DNA of 10,708 nucleotides, taken from positions 1 through 10,708 of the forward strand of contig CAMDOY010000099.1 of NCBI GenBank assembly GCA_945903655.1, written 5' to 3'. Numbering within the stretch: position 1 is the stretch's first letter; each line of letters begins with the position of its first letter. Source of the DNA: Rhizobium sp. Q54 (GTDB lineage: Bacteria; Pseudomonadota; Alphaproteobacteria; Rhizobiales; Beijerinckiaceae). Below the pieces are notes generated by a model. That model was not told the DNA's origin. It saw nothing but the letters and a program-made list of their open reading frames with translations, and did no database searches. This document shows positions 1 through 5,215 of this stretch, piece after piece. A program made the translations under genes and the position numbers.

Positions 1-242
1 AGCTCGTCCAGCGTGGATTTCAGGGTTGTGTTGAGGGGCTCGATAGTGCCGCGCAGCTCCAGCAGGGCGGCGTCGCTGAGCTCGCGCTTGCCCAGGGCCT
101 GCTCGATCTGCTCGATGCTGGCGCGGACGCCGTCGAGCTTCTGGGCCGCCACGGAAACGGGAGTCGGGGCCTGCGCGAAGGTGAGGCTCGCACCCAGCAC
201 AAGCGTGAGGGCGCACAGAAGGAGGCGAAACGAACGAATCAA
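1..242 (-). CDS. Probable DUF3772/MscS-family mechanosensitive channel, N-terminal part
   Basis: This is the 5' end of a minus-strand gene that continues beyond the left edge. The frame is open from position 242 to 1. A TTG start at 242-240 is preferred because GGAG lies at 255-252 with a 9-nt spacer, and the product then opens with MIRSFR, a typical charged n-region. An in-frame ATG at 272-270 has no visible ribosome site. A hydrophobic segment (about residues 5-22) ends in TFAQA, a plausible signal-peptidase site, so the mature part should be periplasmic. The next ~45 residues are helical and charged (KLDGVRASIEQIEQALGKR, then a LSDAALLELRG-type stretch), which resembles DUF3772, the domain preceding the MscS pore in some proteobacterial channels. 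No pore domain is in view, so the family call is an inference. It follows epmB on the same strand after 77 bp and may be co-transcribed. Confidence 0.55.
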   Translation of the reverse strand, partial: MIRSFRLLLCALTLVLGASLTFAQAPTPVSVAAQKLDGVRASIEQIEQALGKRELSDAALLELRGTIEPLNTTLKSTLDE

Positions 243-319
243 AGGCTGATGCTCCAGGACCAGTGGGCCCATACTAGCTGAGTCGGGCCATTTCGCGGCC
301 AGAGCTTGGGTTTTGGCGC

Positions 320-1357
320 CTACACATCGTCGTAATCGTGGGTGGCCCCCTGAAAATCCTCCACCCGCCAGCCCTGCTCCGCTGGCTTCAGATAGGTCGG
401 CCCGATGGGGGATTTGCCGAAGCCGCCGGGAATGTCGAGCACATAGGCGGGCTGGCAAAGCCCGGAAACCCGGCCCAGCAGGGCGCGGACCAGCTCCTGC
501 CCGCGCGAGATGGAGACCCGCAGGTGGGAGGTGCCGGGGGCGAGGTCGGGGTGGTGGAGGTAATAGGGCTTGATGCGGGTCTCCACGAAGGCGCGCATCA
601 GCTCGACCAGAACCTCGGCGTCATCGTTCACCCCCGCCAGCAACACGCTCTGGCTCACCATCACGACGCCTGAATCGATCAGCCGCGCGCAGGCCTCCCG
701 CGCCCCGGGGGTCAGCTCGCGCGGATGGTTGGCGTGCAGCGCCACATAGACGGCGCGGGGGAAGCGCTTGAGGGCGGCGATGACCTCCGGCGTGATGCGC
801 GAGGGGTCGACCGCAGGCACCCGGCTGTGCAGGCGCACCACCTTCACATGGGGGATCGCGGCCAGCGCCTTCATGGCCTCGGCAAGGCGTCGGGGCGAGA
901 GGGCCAGCGGATCGCCCCCGGTGAGGATCACCTCCCAGATCCCGGGATCGGAGCGGATATAGGCCAGCGCCGCCTCCAGCGCCGCGCCCGCCAGCATCCC
1001 CGCCCCGCCCGGACCCACGGTCTCGCGCCGGAAGCAGAACCGGCAATAGACCGGGCAGGCATGCAGCAATTTCAGCAGGACCCGGTCGGGATAGCGATGC
1101 ACGATCCCCTCGACGGGCGAATGGGCCTGATCGCCGATGGGGTCGGCGCGCTCCTGCGGGCGGGTCTCGAGCTCGGCGATATCAGGCACAAACTGGCGGC
1201 GGATGGGATCACGGGGGTCCAGCGGGTCGATGAGGGCGGCGATTTCAGGGGTGATCGCCATGGCGTAGCGGGCGGTCACGCCCTCCAGCGCGGCGACTGC
1301 CTCCGCCGAAGCGAGGCCCGCCGCGGCCAGATCGGCGGGGCTGTGCAACCCGCTCAT
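320..1357 (-). CDS. epmB: EF-P-type lysine 2,3-aminomutase (radical SAM)
   Basis: The 345-residue product is close in length to E. coli EpmB. It has the radical SAM cluster motif CPVYCRFC (Cys101, Cys105, Cys108), followed by GGDP near 148 and a TIM-barrel-like sequence. Near the C-terminus GGFGK (Lys315) corresponds to the PLP-binding lysine motif of lysine 2,3-aminomutases. The family converts (S)-alpha-lysine to beta-lysine using a 4Fe-4S cluster, SAM and PLP; in EF-P modification the beta-lysine is the preferred substrate of EpmA. The product lacks the C-terminal extension of clostridial KamA, which favours the EpmB role. The ATG at 1357-1355 overlaps the epmA stop by 4 bp, implying translational coupling. 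EpmB is inferred mainly from this coupling and from efp lying next to epmA; a free lysine aminomutase is the alternative. Confidence 0.9.
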   Translation of the reverse strand: MSGLHSPADLAAAGLASAEAVAALEGVTARYAMAITPEIAALIDPLDPRDPIRRQFVPDIAELETRPQERADPIGDQAHSPVEGIVHRYPDRVLLKLLHACPVYCRFCFRRETVGPGGAGMLAGAALEAALAYIRSDPGIWEVILTGGDPLALSPRRLAEAMKALAAIPHVKVVRLHSRVPAVDPSRITPEVIAALKRFPRAVYVALHANHPRELTPGAREACARLIDSGVVMVSQSVLLAGVNDDAEVLVELMRAFVETRIKPYYLHHPDLAPGTSHLRVSISRGQELVRALLGRVSGLCQPAYVLDIPGGFGKSPIGPTYLKPAEQGWRVEDFQGATHDYDDV

Positions 1358-2421
1358 GGCGCGATCTCCGCCACGGGGGTCCAGATCACCTGATCGATGC
1401 GCGAGGCGCCTGTGGCCAGCATCACGAGGCGATCAACCCCCAGCGCAATGCCGCAGGCCTCGGGCATGAGGGCGAGGGCGGCGAGGAAATCCTCGTCGAG
1501 GGGATAGCGCTCATCCGCCCCATAGATGCGCGCGCGCTCGTCCATCTCCATCTCGAAACGGCGGCGCTGTTCGGCGGGGTCCGTGAGTTCGCCAAAGGCG
1601 TTGGCCAGCTCCACCCCGCAGGCGTAGAGCTCGAAGCGTTCGGCCACGCGCGGATCATGGGCGCAGGGCCGCGCCAGCGCCGCCTCGCAGGCGGGATATT
1701 CGATCAGGACCGTGGGGCGACCGAGTCCCAGGCGATGCTCCACATGGGCCACCAGCAGCTTGCTGAAGAGGTCCGACCAGGTGTCGTCTGGCGCAGGCGT
1801 CACCCCAGCGAGCACCGCTTGCGCGGCGAGCGCATCCCGGTCGGGGCGGCCCTGCGGATCCAGCGTCGCCAGCAAATCGACGCCAGCGTAGCGCTGGAAG
1901 GCCTCAGCCACGGTCAGGCGCTCGGGCGTCGCGAAGGGGTCCGAAACCCGGTCGCGGTAGCGCAGCTCGGTCACGCCAGCGGCTGTGGCGGCGGCGGCGA
2001 GGATGCGGCTGCAATCGCCGATCAAGGTCTCGTAAGGCTCGCCCACCCGATACCATTCCAGCAGGGTGAATTCGGGATGGTGCAGGGGCCCGCGCTCCCC
2101 GTTGCGGAAAGCGTGGGCGAAGGTGAAGATCCGCTCCTCGCCCGCCGCCAGCAGCTTCTTGCAGGCGAATTCCGGAGAGGTATGCAGAAAGAGCCTGCGC
2201 GCCGCCCCGTCCGGTCCGGTCAATGTGGTGGCGAAGGCGCCGATATGGGCCTCGTTGCCGGGCGAGACCTGCAGGGCGGCGGTGTCCACCTCCAGAAAAT
2301 CCTGCGCCGCAAAGCCCGCCCGCCAGGCGGCGAGCATGCGCGCGCGCGCCCGCAGAAAGGGCCTGCGGTCGGCATGGACATGGGGCGTCCACCAGGAAGA
2401 GGGGGTGGGGGGTGTTGTCAT
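1354..2421 (-). CDS. epmA: EF-P--(R)-beta-lysine ligase (GenX/PoxA)
   Basis: This is a 355-residue class II lysyl-tRNA synthetase paralogue without the N-terminal anticodon-binding domain, as expected for EpmA (about 325 residues in E. coli). Class II motif 2 is visible as FRNGER (105-110) followed by HHPEFTLLEWYR (114-125). Motif 3 is GIALGVDRL near 324-332. The Ala in GIALG matches the EpmA-type residue at a position where lysyl-tRNA synthetases carry Gly, a difference linked in E. coli PoxA to beta-lysine preference. The enzyme activates lysine or beta-lysine and attaches it to EF-P. The ATG at 2421 (MTTPPTP) is preferred: an in-frame ATG at 2508 would add 29 residues unlike the family and use up most of the efp promoter region. 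No strong ribosome site is seen. The gene is divergent from efp (115 bp apart) and its stop overlaps the epmB start. Confidence 0.93.
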   Translation of the reverse strand: MTTPPTPSSWWTPHVHADRRPFLRARARMLAAWRAGFAAQDFLEVDTAALQVSPGNEAHIGAFATTLTGPDGAARRLFLHTSPEFACKKLLAAGEERIFTFAHAFRNGERGPLHHPEFTLLEWYRVGEPYETLIGDCSRILAAAATAAGVTELRYRDRVSDPFATPERLTVAEAFQRYAGVDLLATLDPQGRPDRDALAAQAVLAGVTPAPDDTWSDLFSKLLVAHVEHRLGLGRPTVLIEYPACEAALARPCAHDPRVAERFELYACGVELANAFGELTDPAEQRRRFEMEMDERARIYGADERYPLDEDFLAALALMPEACGIALGVDRLVMLATGASRIDQVIWTPVAEIAP

Positions 2422-2536
2422 TCGTGCCGTGCTTTGCCATAGGAATGGCGCTTCGCCGAGAGAATTATGGTACAGGCCGCTCAAGAACGCCCTGAATAGG
2501 CTGCGCAAGGCCTGCCATCAACCAAGGATACCCGCC

Positions 2537-3106
2537 GTGAAAGTCATCGCCAGTTCGGTTCGCAAGGGCAATATCATCGAGCACGAGGATGGTCAGCTCT
2601 ACGCTGTGCTCTCCGCCGAGAGCTTTCACCCGGGCAAGGGCACGCCCACGACCCAGATCGACATGCGCCGCCTGTCGGACGGCGTGAAGACCCAGGTGCG
2701 CTACAAGACCACCGAGCAGGTCGAGCGCGCCTATGTGGAAGACACCGAATACAGCTATCTCTACTCGGATGGCGACGGCAATCACTTCATGAACGCCGAG
2801 AACTATGACCAGCTCAATGTGCCCGACGATGTCATCGGCTCGCAGAAGGCCTTCCTGCAGGAAGGCCAGAAGATCATTCTGAGCATCTTCAACGGCGTGG
2901 CCGTCGGCATCCAGCTGCCCCCGCGCGTCACCCTCGAGGTGATGGAGACCGAGCCGGCCATGAAGGGCCAGACCGCCTCCTCCTCCTTCAAGCCCGCCAT
3001 CCTGTCGAACGGCGCCCGCACCATGGTGCCCCCCCACATTTCCGTTGGCACCCGCATCGTGGTCCAGACCGAAGACGGCTCCTATGTGGAGCGCGCGAAG
3101 GATTGA
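2537..3106 (+). CDS. efp: Elongation factor P
   Basis: The 189-residue product has standard EF-P length and the three beta-domain layout: an N-terminal KOW-like domain starting MKVIASSVRKGNIIEHEDG, a central OB domain, and a C-terminal OB domain ending VQTEDGSYVERAKD. EF-P binds between the P and E sites and relieves ribosomes stalled on polyproline. The modified loop reads HPGKG, and its lysine is residue 34 when translation starts at the GTG at 2537, the same number as the beta-lysylated Lys34 of E. coli EF-P. AAGGA at 2524-2528 with an 8-nt spacer supports that GTG. The frame is open further upstream, but that stretch overlaps epmA antisense and is not EF-P-like. The product is the expected substrate of the adjacent epmA and epmB products. 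I could not identify a convincing promoter in the short divergent gap. Confidence 0.97.
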   Translation: MKVIASSVRKGNIIEHEDGQLYAVLSAESFHPGKGTPTTQIDMRRLSDGVKTQVRYKTTEQVERAYVEDTEYSYLYSDGDGNHFMNAENYDQLNVPDDVIGSQKAFLQEGQKIILSIFNGVAVGIQLPPRVTLEVMETEPAMKGQTASSSFKPAILSNGARTMVPPHISVGTRIVVQTEDGSYVERAKD

Positions 3107-3126
3107 CGCTCCGGGGATCAGCATCA

Positions 3127-3150
3127 AGCGACCCCCACAGTGGGGTCGCT
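3127..3150 (+). terminator. Possible hairpin terminator or attenuator of efp
   Basis: AGCGACCCC at 3127-3135 and GGGGTCGCT at 3142-3150 form a perfect 9-bp stem with a 6-nt loop, starting 20 bp after the efp stop. It is followed by a mixed pyrimidine-rich stretch rather than a T-run, so alone it would be a weak intrinsic terminator. It may instead protect the 3' end or slow polymerase ahead of the stronger terminator 34 bp downstream. Confidence 0.5.
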
Positions 3151-3183
3151 CTCATCTGATCGCAGACGACATGCAGACCCACG

Positions 3184-3218
3184 AAAAAAAACGGCCCGCA
3201 AAAGCGAGCCGTTTTTTT
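3184..3218. terminator. Bidirectional intrinsic terminator between efp and rpmB
   Basis: An A8 run (3184-3191) precedes, and a T7 run (3212-3218) follows, a GC-rich hairpin. CGGC at 3192-3195 pairs with GCCG at 3208-3211, and CGC at 3197-3199 pairs with GCG at 3204-3206 across one C/A mismatch, with an AAAA loop. The A and T tracts make it work as a stem plus U-tail on either strand. It lies between two convergent genes and would end efp transcription rightwards and rpmB transcription leftwards. Confidence 0.9.
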
Positions 3219-3237
3219 CGTTGATGATGCAACCAGA

Positions 3238-3534
3238 TCAGACCGCGGCGGCTGCCGCCTGCTTCTTCTCGATCTCGCGCTTGATCAAGCGGGCGCCCTG
3301 GGACAGCTCGTCCTCATGGGCCTTGATCAGGAAGGCGTCGAGGCCGCCGCGGTGCTCGACCGAGCGCAGGGCTGCGGCGGCGACGCGGAAGCGCACGGAG
3401 CGCTGCAAGGTGTCGGAAATCAGCGTGACGTTGCACAGGTTCGGCATGAACCGGGTGCGGGTCTTGTGATTGGAATGGCTAACGAGATTGCCGCTCTGGA
3501 CGGCCTTGCCGGTCAGCTCGCAACGACGGGACAT
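3238..3534 (-). CDS. rpmB: 50S ribosomal protein L28
   Basis: The 98-residue product begins MSRRCELTGKAVQSGNLVSH and continues with the HKTRTRFMPNLCNV stretch diagnostic of L28 (bL28), a component of the large ribosomal subunit. It is about 20 residues longer than E. coli L28 and has a Lys/Ala-rich C-terminal helix (residues ~80-98), as is usual in alphaproteobacteria. Cys5 and Cys34 are present, but the paired CxxC zinc motifs of the zinc-binding L28 form are absent. The start at 3534 is supported by AAGGAAG immediately upstream (6-nt spacer). The gene is convergent with efp across a bidirectional terminator and divergent from the DUF3108 gene. Confidence 0.97.
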   Translation of the reverse strand: MSRRCELTGKAVQSGNLVSHSNHKTRTRFMPNLCNVTLISDTLQRSVRFRVAAAALRSVEHRGGLDAFLIKAHEDELSQGARLIKREIEKKQAAAAAV

Positions 3535-3692
3535 GGCACGCTTCCTTTCGAACTCTTCTACACGGCCTTGCGGCTGCGTCCGGACATCCGGAGACGGAAA
3601 AACGGTGGCGAACCGGGGCTTTGGCGCCCTTTAAAGAGACCGCGCCAGCAAAGGCGCAGGCCCCAACGGATCGAACCGCTCGGGTGATTGGT
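3535..3692 (-). promoter_or_regulatory. Predicted long 5' leader of rpmB
   Basis: The promoter at 3699-3727 implies an rpmB leader of about 155-160 nt. On the transcript strand it can form a 5-bp stem, GCGCC/GGCGC (plus-strand 3642-3646 with 3653-3657), and contains two TCCGGA hexamers two bases apart (3579-3592). No known ribosomal-protein leader motif is recognised. No gene is visible here on either strand. Confidence 0.4.
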
Positions 3693-3698
3693 CGCGGG

Positions 3699-3727
3699 TG
3701 TATAGTGGAGGGGCTGCGGCCCGTCAA
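3699..3727 (-). promoter_or_regulatory. Sigma-70-type promoter of rpmB
   Basis: On the minus strand TTGACG (plus-strand 3727-3722) and TATACA (3704-3699) are separated by exactly 17 bp. Both hexamers are close to consensus, and the element points at rpmB. It is the best-looking promoter in the window, as expected for a ribosomal protein gene. Confidence 0.8.
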
Positions 3728-3842
3728 GCAAAAGCCCGGGCTGTCTGCGCTGATTCGTCCGCGCAGCGCCATCAAAGCGGCGGATTCCCAAGGCTTGCTC
3801 GGCGGGTTAGAAGCCCATGGGCGCACAGGATGGTTTGATTCG

Positions 3843-4694
3843 ATGTTTCAAAGCTTGCAGACGGGCGTGAGACCCTCCATTCGAGCCATGGGCCTGAGCG
3901 TCGGCGCCCTCGCCTTGCTCGCCCTCGCCCTGCCGGGCGCGGCGCAGGCGCAGGGGTTCCAGGCCCGCTATTCCGTCAAGCTGATCGGTCTTTCGCTGGG
4001 CTACGCCACCCTCTCGGGTTCTGTAGAGCCCGGCGCCTATCAGATCGACGCCACCGCCAAGCTCACGGGCGTGGCGGCGCTGGTGTCGAGCTCCAAGGGG
4101 GCCGGCGCCGCCTCGGGCCTGCTGGTGCAGGGCCGCGTGGCGCCCAACGCCTACGCCACCACCTCCGCCAACGCCACCATGACCCGCACCGTGCGCATCG
4201 CCATGGCGCAGGGCACTGTGAAGGCCTCGGAGATCGCCCCGCCCTTCGAGGAGCTGCCAGGCCGCGTGCCCATGACCGAGGCCCATAAACAGAAGATCAT
4301 CGATCCCCTGAGCGCCCTGATCATGCCCGTCGCCGAGGGCGGCGCGGTGATTGGCCCCGCATCCTGCCCCAAGACCCTGCCCGTCTATGACGGCTGGGCG
4401 CGCTTTAATATCAACCTGACCTATGTGGCGACCCGCCAGGTCAAGGTGAAGGGCTATGAGGGCCCCGTGGCCGTCTGCTCCGCGCGCTATGTGGCGGTCG
4501 CCGGTCACCGGCCCGACCGGCCCGCGACGAAATTCATGGAAAACAACAAGGAAATGGAAGTCTGGCTCGCGCCCTTGGGCGAAAGCCGGATTACTCTGCC
4601 CCTGCGCATCTCCGTCGCCACCATGGTCGGCACGACCGTGATCGAGGCCACCGAGTTCGAGACGACCCCGGCTGTGAAGGCCGCCTCGCGCTAG
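3843..4694 (+). CDS. Secreted DUF3108-family protein
   Basis: The 283-residue product begins with a Sec-type signal: basic residues to about 14, a Leu/Ala core (residues 17-31) and AQA before a predicted cut after residue 36. The mature part (FQARYSVKLIGLSLGYATLSG, and later a KVKGYEGPVAVCSARYVAVAGH-like stretch) is a beta-rich sequence resembling DUF3108, periplasmic proteins of unknown biochemical role. Cys175 and Cys212 could form a disulfide after export. I chose ATG 3843 because it starts directly before the signal sequence; AGGA at 3827-3830 is the only nearby ribosome-site candidate, with a long 12-nt spacer. ATG 3888 (MGLSVGAL) is a possible alternative start. The frame is open back to 3621, but that stretch lies in the rpmB leader and promoter. 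No enzymatic motif is seen. The gene is divergent from rpmB. Confidence 0.8.
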   Translation: MFQSLQTGVRPSIRAMGLSVGALALLALALPGAAQAQGFQARYSVKLIGLSLGYATLSGSVEPGAYQIDATAKLTGVAALVSSSKGAGAASGLLVQGRVAPNAYATTSANATMTRTVRIAMAQGTVKASEIAPPFEELPGRVPMTEAHKQKIIDPLSALIMPVAEGGAVIGPASCPKTLPVYDGWARFNINLTYVATRQVKVKGYEGPVAVCSARYVAVAGHRPDRPATKFMENNKEMEVWLAPLGESRITLPLRISVATMVGTTVIEATEFETTPAVKAASR

Positions 4695-4728
4695 GATCGT
4701 CCCTTCAGCCCTGCCTGCTTGCGCCCGC

Positions 4729-4765
4729 GCGTCCCAAAACGAGACGCCTGTTAACCTCTGGCGTC
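4729..4765 (+). terminator. Alternative hairpins after the DUF3108 gene
   Basis: GACGCC at 4743-4748 can pair downstream with GGCGTC at 4760-4765 (6 bp, 11-nt loop), while its GACGC part can pair upstream with GCGTC at 4729-4733 (5 bp, 9-nt loop). The two stems exclude each other. Neither is followed directly by a T-run, so function as an intrinsic terminator is doubtful. Confidence 0.3.
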
Positions 4766-4880
4766 GCGATTCACACGATGCCCCGAACCGCCAAACTTTT
4801 TTATGCGTCTCTTTAGTGGCGCCCGGGCGGGTCAGGCGCCACATGTGGAGGGAACAAGGGGTGAATTCCGACTACTCAGT

Positions 4881-4913
4881 GATTCGTCGCCGATTCGTTC
4901 GGGATTCGTCCGA
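4881..4913 (+). repeat. Three tandem 11-bp GATTCGTYSSV repeats
   Basis: Three consecutive 11-mers start GATTCGT: GATTCGTCGCC, GATTCGTTCGG and GATTCGTCCGA. Each begins with a GANTC site, so the sites are spaced about one helical turn apart. A related pair recurs at 5098-5119 (GATTCGGGCGC, GATTCGTTCCC). Confidence 0.8.
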
Positions 4914-5113
4914 GTGGTTAACGCAGCGATGAAAAGATTATCTGTTGACAGAAGCGCCCATCGGAGTCCCGCCGCGAGTCGAGTCGAATCCTATTCTTGA
5001 GGGTTCTGAGTCCTGCCGATTCACAAGACTTAGCTATTCTATAGATGACTCATGCCAGATCTTGCGGTGAACAAATCAAGACTCAAGGAGAGTCGCCGAT
5101 TCGGGCGCGATTC

Positions 5114-5128
5114 GTTCCCATCCCGTTC
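5114..5128 (+). promoter_or_regulatory. Putative LexA box (GTTC-N7-GTTC)
   Basis: GTTC at 5114-5117 and GTTC at 5125-5128 are separated by exactly seven bases (CCATCCC). This is the direct-repeat LexA box known from alphaproteobacteria. A further GAAC at 5136-5139, again after seven bases, gives a GTTC-N7-GTTC-N7-GAAC array. It lies 88 bp upstream of the helicase start, a sensible operator position. The match is exact over the eight defining bases, but one occurrence by chance in a window of this size is possible. Confidence 0.45.
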
Positions 5129-5215
5129 GAAGTGTGAACGAAGACTCGACGAACTGTGCCAATTCGGGCAGACGAGAGGGGTTCGACAGCGGACCGCGCG
5201 CAGGGGGCGTCACGC

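Larger units (their letters stand above)
4881..5147. promoter_or_regulatory. Dense cluster of 15 GANTC (CcrM-type) methylation sites
   Basis: Fifteen GANTC sites begin at 4881, 4892, 4903, 4964, 4976, 4981, 4986, 5008, 5018, 5047, 5080, 5090, 5098, 5109 and 5143. Three (4976-4990) are joined end to end. A sixteenth lies just outside at 4768. By manual count about 20 sites occur in the remaining ~10.4 kb, so density here is roughly 29 times the rest of the window. In alphaproteobacteria CcrM methylates GANTC, and the hemimethylated state after fork passage can alter promoter activity, for example through GcrA. The cluster ends 68 bp before the helicase start. Its regulatory role is inferred; the enrichment is directly visible. 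Confidence 0.6.
4695..5215. other. 521-bp gene-free region between DUF3108 gene and helicase
   Basis: No credible gene is present here. In order, it holds competing small hairpins (4729-4765), a T-run at 4797-4802 without a good stem, a GANTC cluster (4881-5147) containing an 11-bp tandem repeat, a relatively AT-rich stretch (about 5023-5085), a GTTC-N7-GTTC site (5114-5128) and the helicase ribosome site AGGGGG (5202-5207). TTAACC half-sites resembling part of a CtrA site occur at 4751-4756 and, on the minus strand, at 4921-4916, but neither has a TTAA partner at the expected spacing. No convincing -35/-10 pair for the helicase was found. Confidence 0.7.

Noticed and set aside
725..1393. A 222-codon plus-strand frame over epmB
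   Set aside because: It is antisense to a well-supported radical SAM gene and its product is low-complexity without family resemblance.
3655..3700. A tRNA-like TTCGATCC segment on the minus strand
   Set aside because: It resembles a T-arm, but no acceptor stem, D-arm or anticodon arm can be drawn around it.
4945..4973. TTGACA at 4945-4950 as the helicase -35 element
   Set aside because: The -35 hexamer is perfect, but the sequence 16-18 bp downstream is GC-rich with no -10 resemblance.
4803..5000. A 65-codon open frame inside the gene-free region
   Set aside because: It has no ribosome site, no recognisable domain and a composition set by the GANTC repeats it crosses; the region reads better as regulatory DNA.
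4881..5215. A chromosomal replication origin
   Set aside because: The GANTC density and an AT-richer stretch suggested it, but I find no good DnaA box (only partial matches such as TTATCTGTT and TGTGGAGGG), and the neighbours are not the hemE or dnaA genes usual at alphaproteobacterial origins.
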